Source: Apium graveolens (Eukaryota; Streptophyta; Magnoliopsida; Apiales; Apiaceae). From it: a stretch of 64,000 bases of DNA. A program made the translations under genes and the position numbers. Of this stretch, positions 1 to 10,489 are shown one piece after another; position 1 is the first letter of the stretch; every line of letters starts with the position of its first letter. The stretch lies in the NCBI RefSeq assembly GCF_009905375.1, contig NC_133655.1:171429141-171493140 (forward strand), written 5' to 3'. The notes beneath the pieces were generated by a model. The model did no database searches, was not told the DNA's origin, and saw only the letters and a program-made list of their open reading frames with translations.

Positions 1-1184
1 AGGCGCCCCCTTGGAGCTTGCAGGCGAACGCCTGGAGAGCAGGCGCCCGCGTGGGAATGGAGGCGGCCGCCTGGGGTCGTAATTTTAGAATCTGGATTTT
101 CTAATTTGATATCTATTGGGCTTCGAAGGGCGCTGTCTCTTGTGGACCCTTATATAAGCAATCTTGGGAGACGTTTCACAACAACAAGTGACAAGCAAGG
201 AGCAAGGAGAGAAAATTAAGAAGACCGTTTTAGCACGTAACAATGAAGAAGAGGAAGCATACGTTATATTGTGATTCTTTTATTTGTTATAACAGTGGAT
301 GCTATTTTTCTTTACTTTGAACCTTAATACTCTTGTGACGTACTCTGATTTTATTAAGTATTTTTATTAGTTTATATTGTTGTGTTATTATCATGTTTTC
401 ATATGAACCCATGGTGACGATAAGTTTTATCATGGGCTAATCGTGATCATGGGGTCGTAGCGAATTTACTATGGATTTCTTTTTGTTAATTTTTTAATAC
501 CTTGGTATGTGATGATTGTATGATATCTAGCATAGGTTGTGCTTATTCGTCTTAAGTGCGTCACGAACATATAAGATAGCCTGTTAATCTCTTGTGAAGC
601 AACAGTGAATCTTGAGAATTAGAACTTGCCATGCTAGCATAGGTTCATGTATTGTATGCATGATTAGTGGGTAACTCTAACCATTTTACTTGCCCTATGT
701 AATCATAATGAATAACTTACGCGTAAATCGTTATGTTTACAAATTCTGTAGAAATATAGGGTCTCAACATAATTGATATCTATTCAACTTCTATCTTAAT
801 TGTGGATGCTTGGTAGAATGGTACTTGTGCAATGAAAGTTGGCTTTTATCAGTTTCGTGTTGTTTGATTAATATCATCACCGTTATATGCTAAGGGTAAT
901 AACAATAACTATTGAATGAAGTAGTAATGAAGTTATGATCTCATGTTTGTTTAATATTGTTAATTCAAGTGTTAATTTAAGTGTTTAATTCTAGTCGTTA
1001 ATAATTAGTTTAACAACCTTAAGTGTTATTGTCTTGACATTGAGAAGTAATCATACATTGGTGAGTAAGTGTTAATTAAATATAATTAATCAGACTCTCT
1101 GTGAGAATGAACTCGAAATCATTCTATATTACTTGCGAATGCATATACTTGCGTGAATTATTAGCACATGCTTTGTGCCTAACA
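1..1184 (+). mobile_element. Athila-like LTR, 3' part (cut by window edge)
   Basis: The stretch aligns by eye with the LTRs at 1899-3348 and 11692-13155. It has the same order of landmarks: a GC-rich palindromic tract (1-80), a TATATAA box (151-157), the GACGTTTCAC block, and an AT-rich body ending in a run that closes with CCTAACA at 1184. It is clearly more diverged than those two LTRs are from each other, so it is an older or different subfamily copy. Copia gag-pol junction sequence begins directly after it. It is therefore a solo LTR or the 3' LTR of an Athila-like element inserted in copia 1; its left end and any target duplication lie outside the window. No coding capacity is seen. Confidence 0.75.
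151..157 (+). promoter_or_regulatory. TATA box in Athila-like LTR
   Basis: TATATAA lies at the position equivalent to the TATA boxes at 2304 and 12115 in the related LTRs, about 20 bases before the shared GACGTTTCAC block. Confidence 0.55.
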
Positions 1185-1202
1185 CTAAACATACCTGAAT
1201 CT

Positions 1203-1898
1203 CATTGTGTGCAGGGCAAAGTGAAGAAAGTCATATGGATCATTGACAGTGGATGCTTTAGACATATGACATGTGATAAGGCCCAGCTATTACAGTTTGA
1301 GGAGAAAGTTGGCCCATTGGTGACCTTTAGAGATAATAGCAACGGATTCACAATGGGATATAGCAAGATTATTTCTGAAAATGTTGTCATTGATGATGTT
1401 ATACTAGTAGCTGGTCTTGAAGTGAATCTTCTCAGTTTTAGCCAATTTGCAGACAAAGAATTTGAAGTTTTATTCAACAAAGAAGAATGCACTTTTATCA
1501 GCAAGAAAACTGGTGAAGTTGCTCTAAAAGGAGCAAGGAAAGGAAGCTTGTTTGTTGCAGATTTGGACTCAACAAATAAGGATGGTATTTATTGCTTCTA
1601 CACCAAGGCATTAGAAGAACAAAGCAAGCTATGGCATAAGAAGCTGTCTCACTTGAATTTCAAGGCAATTCACAACTTAGTCAAAAAGGAGTTAGTGAGA
1701 GACATGCCCAAACTGGAATTTGCTCAAATTGAAGTTTGTGAAGCTTGTCAGAAAGGAAAGATGAAAAGAACTAGTCACAAGTCAAAAACTGTGAATTCCA
1801 TAAGTGCACCCTTGCAACTTATTCACATGGACTTATTTAGGCCAGTGAATGTCTTATCAATTTCAAGGAACGGATATGTACTTGTGATGGTGGATGAT
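1203..1898 (+). pseudogene. Copia 1 pol, first part: protease and start of integrase (Sirevirus-like)
   Basis: This is the first piece of a Ty1/copia polyprotein of the Sirevirus/Maximus type. The aspartic protease active site reads Asp-Ser-Gly-Cys (IIDSGC, then HMTC), encoded near 1240-1270. A pre-integrase zinc finger follows: His and His in WHKKLSH, Cys and Cys in CEACQKGK. The integrase catalytic core then opens with the first Asp (HMDLF) and runs to a second acidic pair, Val-Asp-Asp. The frame is open from the TGCAGG acceptor-like site to 1898, where the Athila element interrupts it; it resumes at 13156 after the target duplication. Codons upstream of about 1203 that stay open in this frame are LTR sequence, not gene. 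Gag lies outside the window. Confidence 0.85.
1894..1898 (+). repeat. Target-site duplication ATGAT (left copy)
   Basis: The five bases ATGAT precede the Athila 5' LTR and recur directly after its 3' LTR at 13156-13160. Removing the element and one copy rejoins the copia integrase in frame across an Asp codon. Confidence 0.95.
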
Positions 1899-3348
1899 TG
1901 ATAAGTGGCATTTTATACCACTTAGAACGTCTTATAATAGCTTAAATTGGTGTCTTGAAATCAAGTATTTTGTGTATTTGATGCGTTTTTCTAGTGTTTG
2001 TGTATTTCAGGGTATTAGTTGCATTTCGGGGGAGAATTCATCAATAATAGGCCGTGGCATGTGTTTAGCATTGCAAGTGGGAAGAGAGGAGCAGATTACA
2101 GCGAAGAAATGGAGCAAATAGACCATTTTTCCACAAGGGGTCTGAGCGCCCGCTCAGCTATGCTGAGCGGCCGCGCAGGAAGCTGAGCGCCCGCTCAGCT
2201 ATGCTTAGCGGCCGCGCAAGGTCGTAATTTCAGATTTAATATTTTAGACTTCTAATTCTGTTTGGCTTCCAACTTCTGAGTAATCTGGGTTTTATGGGAC
2301 TCCTATATAAGTAGATTTCAGAGACGTTTCACATGTGTTGGATCGTTGTATTAATCAAGGAGTCAAGGAGATAAGGAAGAAGACCGTTTTAGCACATCGC
2401 AACGAAGAGGAAGCATATTTTCTTGTGATTCTTTATTTCGTTGTAATGTTGGATGCTAGTTTTCTTTGCTTTGAACCTATTTACTCTTGTGACGTACTCT
2501 GGTTTAATATAATTAGTTTAGTTATTATTCTTTTGTGTTTATTTATCATGTTTTCATATGAACCCATGATGACGATGAGTGCTAACATGGGCTAATCGTG
2601 ATCATGGGGTCGTAACGGATTTACTATGTACTTCTTTAGTTAGTTGTTTAATACCTTAGTGTGTGATGATTGTATGATATCTAGTATTGGTTGTGCGTAT
2701 TCGTCTTATGTGTGTCGCGAACATATAAGATAGGGTGTTAATCTCTTGTGAAGCGACGGTGGATCTTGAGATTTAGAACTTGCCATACTAGCATAGGTTC
2801 ATGTACGAGTCTGCATGATTAGTGGGTAACTCTAACCGTTTTATTTGCCCTATATAATCAAAAGGAATAACTTGTTCTTAAATCATTATGTTGTCAATTT
2901 CTGTAGACATATAGGGACTCAACATAATTGATGCATATTCAACTTCTATCTTAATTGTGGATGTTTGGTAGAATGGTATTAGTACAATGAAAGTTGGATT
3001 TTATCAGTTTCGTGTTATTCGATTAATATTATCGTTGTTGCATGTTAAGGGTAATAACAATGACTACTGAAGGAAGTAGTAATGAAGTTGTGATCTCATG
3101 AGTGTTTTAATATTGTTAATTCTAAGTGTTGATTAAGTGTTTAATTCTAGTAGTTAATTATAGTTCATAATTAGTTAATCAAATCTAAGTATTATTGTCT
3201 TAACATTGAGAAGTAATCATACATTGGTGAGTGAGTTTAATTGAACATAATTAGTCGGAGTCTCTATGGGAACGAACTAGAAAGTATTCTATATTACTTG
3301 TGAACGCGTATACTTGCGTGAATATTAGCGCGTGTTTTCGCCTTAACA
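1899..3348 (+). repeat. Athila 5' LTR
   Basis: It is 1450 bp, starts TGATAAGTGG and ends CGCCTTAACA, and matches 11692-13155. A GC-rich palindromic tract (about 2138-2218, alternating GAGCGCCCGCTCAG and GAGCGGCCGCGCAG forms) lies upstream of the TATA box. The rest is AT-rich. Confidence 0.95.
2304..2310 (+). promoter_or_regulatory. TATA box of Athila 5' LTR
   Basis: TATATAA follows the GC-rich palindromic tract and is conserved in the 3' LTR (12115-12121) and in the older LTR (151-157). It is the likely Pol II promoter core for the genomic RNA. Confidence 0.6.
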
Positions 3349-3354
3349 AGTTTT

Positions 3355-3374
3355 TAGCGCCGCTGCCGGGGACT
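3355..3374 (+). other. Primer-binding site, tRNA-Asp type
   Basis: Six bases after the LTR lies AGCGCCGCTGCCGGGGA, close to the complement of the 3' end of plant tRNA-Asp used by Athila elements (usually TGGCGCCGTTGCCGGGGA). There are mismatches at the LTR-proximal end and in the middle. Confidence 0.7.
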
Positions 3375-3485
3375 CGACGTATTTGTTTAGTTTATGTACT
3401 TACCATCATTGGTCGTTAGGAGTCAGTGATTAAGACGTGTTACTTATTGTTTCTGGTTGTGTTTCAGGTACTTTAGCGAGCGTTT

Positions 3486-5060
3486 ATGCAAACTCGTTCT
3501 CGTACTCGCAAGAGGACTTTAGATACAGCTGAGGAGACAGACGAAGTTCTTGATATTCCGGAGAAGATAGACTTTGAATATTCGGATTCAGGAAGTGAGC
3601 AGAAAGAGCCAGTAATCATGGGTGATCGTATTGTTCCGACAGATCCAGCTCTTATGGACTTTTCTCGGCCTAAAATTGATGACATTCAGTCAAGCATTCT
3701 TCATCCGGCTATTTAAGCTAACACCTTTGAAATCAAGCCGGACACTATTTAGATGGTGCAAAATTTTGTTTCTTTCGGAGGAGCTGCGACTAAAGACCCC
3801 AACATGCACATAAGGAATTTTGTCGAGATCTGCAGTACTTTCAAATATGATGGTGTGACTGATGAGGCCATCAAGCTGAGGCTTTTCCCATTCTCACTGA
3901 GGGATAAAGCTAAGGACTGGTTACATTCTGAACCAGCTGGGTCCATCACTACTTGGCAAGATCTTGCGCAAAAGTTTCTGGTGAAGTTTTATCCAATGGC
4001 CAAGACTGCTGTTATGAGGAGTGCTCTTACTCAGTTTGCGCAGTAACCTACAGAATCTATGTGCGAAGCTTGGGAACGCTACAAGGAAATGTTGAGAAAA
4101 TTTCCATATCATGGAATGCCCGATTGGATGGTGATCACTGGTTTCTATAATAGTTTAGGGGCCCAATCTCGGCCCATGCTCGATGCAGCAGCTGGAGGCG
4201 CCTTGTGGGCCAAAAGCTATATTGAGGCTTATAATCTTATTGAGACTATAGCTGCAAATGAGCATCAAGACCCAACTCAAAGGATGATGCCTGGGAAGGT
4301 AGCAGGTATTCTGGAAGTCGATGCAGCCACCGCTATTGCAGCGCAGCTCCAAGCGTTGTCTATGAAGGTCGATTCTCTAGCTACCTATGGAGTCATTCAA
4401 ATAGCTGTGGTCTGTGAGCTTTGTGCAGGTTCTCATGCTACGGATCACTGTTCTCTTGTTAACGAATCTGTTCAGTATGTGAACAACTATCAGCGACAAC
4501 AGCAGCCTGTGCCAGCTACTTATCATTCTAACAACAGAAATCATCCAAATTTTAGCTGGGGTAATAATCAGAATGCTATTCAGCCACCATATCAGCAAGG
4601 TGTGAGTAAATAGTTCAATCCACCTGGATTCCAGCAACCATAGCAGTATGCTCAAAGGCAATCATATCCTCAACAGGGAGGTGCAGCTACACCCACTAGT
4701 GTTGATTTTGAGGAACTTAAGCTGTTATGCAAGAGTCAGGCGATGTCGATCAAGACCTTGGAAAATCAAATCGGTCAAATAGCCAATGCAGTGCTCAATC
4801 ACCAACCTGGCACACTTCCCAGTGACACGGAAGTGCCAGGCAGGAAGGAAGCTAAAGAGCAAGTCAAGGCTATTACCTTAAGGTCTAGAAAAGTTGCTGA
4901 TGCTGAAAAGGCAAAAGAAGGAGAAGCTAAAGTTGGAGATGAAGAAGTCAAGCAAAAGGAGAAAGCGGCGGAACCAAGGAAGACTACTGTTGAACACACT
5001 CTGCCTAAGGGTAATACAGGGGAGAAATAACTTTATCCTCCACCACCTTTCCCTAAGAGA
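3486..5060 (+). pseudogene. Athila gag (broken by stops)
   Basis: The reading frame starts with ATG at 3486, in an Arg/Thr-rich N-terminus (MQTRSRTRKR). A retrotransposon Gag domain lies at about 3753-4350, with the WLHS...W..L...F..KF..P pattern near 3910-4000. A zinc knuckle of C-x2-C-x3-H-x4-C form (CELCAGSHATDHC) sits near 4410-4450, then Gln/Pro/Asn-rich and Lys/Glu-rich linkers. The frame is constant, but it is cut by stops at 3714, 3750, 4044, 4611, 4641 and 5028. Most fall where glutamine is expected (CAA or CAG changed to TAA or TAG). The frame continues into protease, so Gag and Pol were one polyprotein, as in other Athila elements. It is not functional as it stands. Confidence 0.85.
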
Positions 5061-7796
5061 TTGCAACAACAAAAGCTGGATAAGCAGTTCGGTAAGTTTC
5101 TGGAGGTGTTCAAGAAACTTCACATCAATATATCTTTCACTGAGGCTCTGGAGCAAATGCCTAGTTATGCGAAGTTTATGAAGAGTATTCTTTCAAGGAA
5201 GGTAAAACTGGATGACCTTGAGACCGTTGCTCTAACGGAAGAATGCAGTGATGTGCTGCAGCAAAAGTTACCTCCAAAGCTTAAAGATCCAGGTAGCTTC
5301 ACCATTCCTTGCACCATTGGTAAGTTGTCTTTTGACAAATGCCTTTGCGATTTGGGAGCAAGCATCAATCTGATGCCATTGTCGATCTTTAAAAAGTTGG
5401 ATTTGCCTGATCCAAAGCCCACCTACATGTCTCTACAATTGGCTGATCGTTCTATTACTTACCCAAGAGGCATAGTGGAGGATGTGCTAGTCAAGGTGGA
5501 TAAGCTCTTCTTTCCTGCAGACTTTGTTATTCTGGATTTCGAAGAAGATAAGAAGATTCCTATAATCTTGGGAAGACCTTTCTTGGCTACTGGTCGTACC
5601 TTGATAGATGTGCAGAAAGGTGAACTTACAATGAGGGTGCAGGATCAGGATGTGACCTTCAATGTATTCAAAGCAATGAAATTCCCTGTAGAAGATGAGG
5701 AGTGCTTAAAAATGGATTTGATTGATTCTATGGTTACTTCAGAACTCGATCATATGCTAATGTCTGATGCATTAGAAAAGGCCTTAGTGGGGGATTTTGA
5801 CAGTGATGATGAGGATGGCAATGAGCAATTACAATATCTTAATGCTTCTCCCTGGAGGCGAAAGCTGGACATGCCGTTTGACTCTCTGGGTACTTCTGAC
5901 CTCAAAAATGTTGAAGGAAAACTCAAACCATCAATTGAGGAAGCACCCACCTTGGAGCTTAAGCCATTGCCTGAACACTTGAGGTATGCTTTTTTAGGTG
6001 ATGCATCTACATTACCTGTTATTATTGCATCTGACCTTTCAGGTAGTGAGGAGGACAAACTCTTAAGGTTTTTGAGAGAATTCAAATCGGCTATTGGATG
6101 GACCATAACAGACATCAAGGGGATCAGCCCTTCATATTGCATGCATAAGATTCTGCTCGAGGAGGGTAGTAAGCCAACTGTTGAGCAACAGCACAGACTT
6201 AATCCTATCATGAAAGAGGTGGTGAAGAAAGAAATTCTGAAGTGGCTGGATGCAGGAATCATTTATCCTATCGCTGACAGTTCTTGGGTGAGCCCCGTGC
6301 AATATGTGCCTAAGAAAGGAGGTATTACTGTGGTAGCAAATGAGAAGAACGAGCTCATCCCCACTCGAACAGTCACATGATGGAGAGTATGCATGAACTA
6401 CCGAAAGTTGAATAAGGCCACGAGGAAGGATCACTTCCCTCTTCCATTTATTGATCAGATGCTTGACAGGTTGGCTGGTCATGAGTATTATTGTCTTCTG
6501 GATGGCTACTCGGGGTATAATCAGATTTGTATTGCACCAGAGGATCAAGAAAAGACTACCTTCACTTGTCCATTTGGCACGTTTGCTTTTTGCAGAGTTT
6601 CATTTGGGTTATGTGGCGCACCGGCCACTTTTCAGAGATGTATGATGGCTATATTCTCTGACATGATTGGCAATAATGTCGAGGTGTTCATGGATGACTT
6701 CTCCATCTTTGGACATTCGTATGATGAATGTTTGAATAATCTTTGTGTCGTGCTCAAAAGGTGTGTGGAAACTAATTTGGTTCTCAATTGGGAAAAATGT
6801 CATTTTATGGTGCGTGAAGGCATTATTCTTGGGCATAAGGTCTCTAGCAAGGGTCTTGAGGTGGACAAAGCCAAGGTGGGAGTCATTGAAAATCTTCCAC
6901 CACCTATTTCTATGAAAGGAATCCGTAGTTTTCTTGGTCATGCGGGTTTTTATCGGCATTTCATCAAGGACTTTTCGAAGATATCTAAGCCGCTGTGCAA
7001 CTTGCTTGAGAAGGATGTGTCTTTAAAATTTGATGATGAATGTTTGACGGCATTCGAGACTCTTAAGAAGAGTTTGATGACTGCACCAGTTATTACAACA
7101 CCGGATTGGACAGAGCCTTTTGAGATGATGTGTGATGCGAGTGATTATACGGTAGGCGCAGTTCTTGGGCAGCGCAAGAATAATCTCTTTCATGTGGTCT
7201 ACTATGCTAGCAAGATCTTAAATGGGGCCCAAATGAACTACACCGCTACTGAGAAGGAGCTCTTGGCTATAGTATTTGGTTTCAAAAAAATTCGATCTTA
7301 TCTGCTTGGGACAAAAGTGACAGTGTTCACTGATCATGCGGCCATTCGCTATTTGGTTTCCAAGAAGGATTCGAAGCCGAGACTCATTCGTTGGGTGCTC
7401 TTACTACAGGAATTTGAGTTAGAGATCAAGGATCGAAAAGGTACTGAGAATCAAGTAGCTGACCATCTCTCTAGATTGGAGAATCCCGAGTCTACTTCAC
7501 ATGATAAGACATTGATCAACGAATCTTTTCCGGATGAGCAGTTGTTCGCAGTTCAGGAGGAAGAGCCATGGTTTGCAGATATTGTGAATTATCTTGTCAG
7601 CAATATAATGCCTCCTAATTTGACCACAGCTCAAAAGAAGAAGTTTCTGTATGAGGTGAAGTGGTATATGTGGGATGAACCATATTTGTTTAGACAGGGA
7701 GCTGACCAGATCATCAGGAGATGTATCCCAATCTGTGAGACGAAGGGGATATTACGAGACTGCCACTCCACAGTTTATGGAGGACACTGGTGGTGA
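5061..7796 (+). pseudogene. Athila pol: protease, reverse transcriptase, RNase H
   Basis: Same frame as gag. The protease motif is Asp-Leu-Gly-Ala-Ser near 5347-5364, the Athila form of DSGA/DTGA, followed by the ILGRPFLATG flap-like motif near 5565-5590. Reverse transcriptase spans about 6150-7050 with [22 protein letters not shown] and the catalytic FMDDFS near 6687. The RNase H region (about 7080-7480) has the CDASDY motif, TEKELLAIV and the TDHAAIRYL motif, so catalytic acidic positions are kept. A TGA at 6378-6380 lies just before the RT core, and the frame ends at 7796 by a shift inside the integrase zinc finger. The 5061-6378 part alone is long and open. Confidence 0.88.
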
Positions 7797-8850
7797 GAAG
7801 AGGGCATCACGTATTCAGCAAGCAGGTTTTTTCTGGCCTACCTTGTTTAAGGATGCTCATCAATTTGTTTTAAGGTGTGATCGTTGCCAAAGAGTGGGAA
7901 ATTTGACGAGAAAGGATAAGATGTCGTTAAATGTGATGCTTGAAGTCGAGGTCTTTGATGTTTGGGGAATCGATTTCATGGGGCCTTTTATCTCGTCCTG
8001 CAACAATCAGTACATCTTGCTGGCAGTCGATTATGTCTCAAAATGGGTAGAAGTCAAAGCTATTGCGACAAATGATGCAAAGGCAGTGTTGAATTTTTTT
8101 CATAAGCAGATTTTCACAAGGTTTGGAACGCCTCGAGTAATCATAAGTGATGAAGGGTCGCATTTCTACAACCGTAAGTTTACTTCTATGATGCAGCGTT
8201 ATAACGTGAATCATCGAGTTGCTACTGCCTATCATCCACAAACAAATGGTCAAGCGGAAGTATCTAACAGAGAGATCAAGCACATTCTAGAGAAGGTTAT
8301 TTGTCCGTCAAGGAAGGATTGTTCTTTAAAGCTCGATGAAGCTGTTTGGGCTTACAGAACAGCATACAAAACTCCACTTGGTATGTCCCCGTTTCAACTG
8401 GTGTATGGTAAGGGATGTCATTTACCTGCGGAGCTGGAGCATAAGGCCTATTGGGCGTTGAAAAAGTTGAACCTGGATCTAGATACAGCTGGAAAGAAGC
8501 GAATGCTTCAGCTTAACGAACTTGATGAATTTCAACTCCAAGCGTATGAGAACAACAAAATGTACAAGGAAAAGGTGAAAAGGTGGCACGATAGGAAGCT
8601 ACATCCTAAGTTATTCGTGCCGGGGCAACAAGTTCTCTTATTCAACTCTCGTCTCCGACTTTTTCCTGGGAAGTTGAAATCAAGGTGTTCTGGACCTTTT
8701 ATTGTCAAAACTGTGTTTCCACATGGAGCGGTGGAGACTTTTGAGAATGATCCGGACCAAGCATTCAAGGTTAATGGTCAGCGTTTGAAGCACTACTATG
8801 GGGACACGGCAAACCGAGAAGTGGTTAGTGTCATTTTATTGACAACTTGA
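7700..8850 (+). pseudogene. Athila integrase
   Basis: The two His residues of the HHCC zinc finger (HSTVYGGH) are in the RT frame near 7760-7790. The two Cys (RCDRCQ) are one frame over near 7875, so a one-base change near 7786-7796 splits the finger. The catalytic core then reads on to 8850 without stops. Catalytic residues are visible: Asp in GIDFMGPF, Asp in ISDEGSHF, Glu in NGQAEVSNREIK. A C-terminal part with a WHDRK and LFPGKLKSRCSGPF pattern follows (about 8580-8700), typical of gypsy integrases. Apart from the frameshift the domain looks complete. Confidence 0.88.
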
Positions 8851-9208
8851 GGAAGGTACGCAATGTCAAGCTAATGACGAAAAAGAAGCGCTTCGTGGGA
8901 GGCAACCCATGATTTGTTGTTACAGGAACCCTTAGAAGTTAATAACCTATCCAAAACCACAAAAAAATCAGAAAAACTGGGCCAGAAAAAAAAAATTCCA
9001 GTAGCCTCCTGAGCGCCCGCTCAGCTTTGCTGAGCGACCGCTCAGGGGTCGGCTGGGAGAAAAAATTTTAGTTTCATAAAAATTCAAAAAAAATCAGAAA
9101 AATAAAAAAATAAAATACAACCCATAAACCCACGACCTATTTCCCCATCATCCCATGAGTTTAACCCTTAAACCCATTCCTAATCAAATTCTACCCTAAT
9201 CCATACCC
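8851..9208 (+). other. Athila spacer between pol and third ORF, with GC palindrome and A-rich tracts
   Basis: Non-coding. It has A-rich runs and, at about 9008-9050, the same GAGCGCCCGCTCAG / GAGCGACCGCTCAG inverted words found in the element's LTRs. It leads into the TATA box at 9209. Confidence 0.7.
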
Positions 9209-9216
9209 TATATATA
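9209..9216 (+). promoter_or_regulatory. Internal TATA box before the Athila third ORF
   Basis: TATATATA is followed by a C/A-rich, G-poor leader and by an ATG 104 bases downstream (9313). The layout matches the copia 1 (17018 to 17117) and copia 2 (34165 to 34281) third ORFs. This suggests a separate transcript for the third ORF; no expression evidence can come from sequence. Confidence 0.5.
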
Positions 9217-9312
9217 CATACACCTATCCCATATATCTCCCATACTCTTTCTACACTTCAACTCTCTCCCAAACACAAAAACATAAATCTCAAGCACTTT
9301 TATTCAGATTCG

Positions 9313-10489
9313 ATGGCACCCAAGAGAGCAAAGACTATTGATAGCAGCAGCACTGTCCCTACTGGCTGATTCTTCGAGGGGTAGTGCTGCGAGGCCTCGT
9401 TTGAATGATAGGGCTGCTGAGGAGGAGTACACTAGGCTTCTGGGGAAGCCGATTCTGAAGGAGAGGGGCTTTTTACCATCGGGGAGAAATGGTGAGTTAT
9501 TGCCTATGATTGCTGAGAAGGGGTGGATAGCTTTTTGTGAGTCATTTGAAGCAGTGCCGATGAGCGTGGTTCGCGAGTTCTATGCGAACGTGAAGGGCGA
9601 GAAGAATGGGTATTCTGTGGTCCGGGGGATGACGGTTGATTATCACCTAGCGGTGATTCGCCATGTGATTGGGCAGACACAGAGGAAGCCCATGGAGGAG
9701 AGCTGGAACGAGAAGACTGCTGAGGATTTTGACTTGGATTTGATTTGTGCTACTCTCTGTAGGCCGGGCACAGTATGGACTTTCAAAACTGGAACTAATG
9801 AGTATCGTCACTTTCCGGCGATCGTAATGAACAGGTATGCCTGTGCATGGAATGCGTTTATTTGTGCTAATATTCTGCCTTCTTCGCATGCACATGAGGT
9901 CACAGTTGAGAGAGCACAGTTGTTGTGGGGAATTTTAAATGAGGAGTACTATGTGGACCTTGGTGAGTTCATCTACCAAGGAATTCTGAAGTTTTTTAGG
10001 GGAGCTAAGCACATGAACAACCCTTATGCATCCACAGTTACTAAGCTTTGCCGAGCGGTGGGAGTTCAGTGGCCGTCTCATGAGCAGTTGTAGTTGACGG
10101 CTGCTCCTATTGATTTCGGGACTCTGAATGCGATGCAGGAGTGGACCGGTGGTGAGCCCGAGGAGCATGGGCTGGGTTATCATCTTCCAGGAGGGCGTCC
10201 AGCACGAGGTGCTACTATGGCGAGGCCAAGGCGTGATGAGGCTGGTTCTTCTAGAGCTCAAGAGGGTGCTGGAAAGGCTGATGCCCAGTATAAGAGGCTG
10301 TCACAGAGGATGGATGCTATGTACGAGATGCAGAGCAGGTTTGCTCAGGAGCTCACCCTTGCGCTAGGGACCGCTTTTCGAGGCCTTGGAGCTGACATCC
10401 AGTGGCCAGTTATTGTTGAGGACTCTGCATATCCGCCTCCTGATACACCACCCACTGAGGGTGATGATGATGATGATCTCTCCGAGTAG
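9313..10489 (+). pseudogene. Athila third ORF (so-called env-like), frameshifted with one stop
   Basis: The ATG at 9313 begins MAPKRAK but stops after about 18 codons. A one-base shift near 9330-9360 moves into the frame that stays open from about 9338 to 10489, except for a TAG at 10091 where glutamine is likely. The protein would be about 390 residues. The first ~250 form a globular region with a YLRxRG-like stretch (VVRGMTVDYHL) and an FPAIVMNRYACAWNAF stretch. A Gln/Glu/Arg-rich segment and an acidic tail (GDDDDDLSE) follow. I recognise it as the protein often annotated as a putative plant transposon protein (Athila ORF1/env position). I see no signal peptide or clear membrane segment, so an envelope role is not supported here. 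Function unknown. Confidence 0.7.

Noticed and set aside
1101..1202. Open frame upstream of the copia 1 protease, starting with ATG at 1107
   Set aside because: It is LTR sequence (homologous to 3255-3348) that happens to be in frame; the pol homology starts after the TGCAGG site.
5750..6262. 170-codon minus-strand ORF opposite Athila pol
   Set aside because: Antisense shadow of the pol frame.
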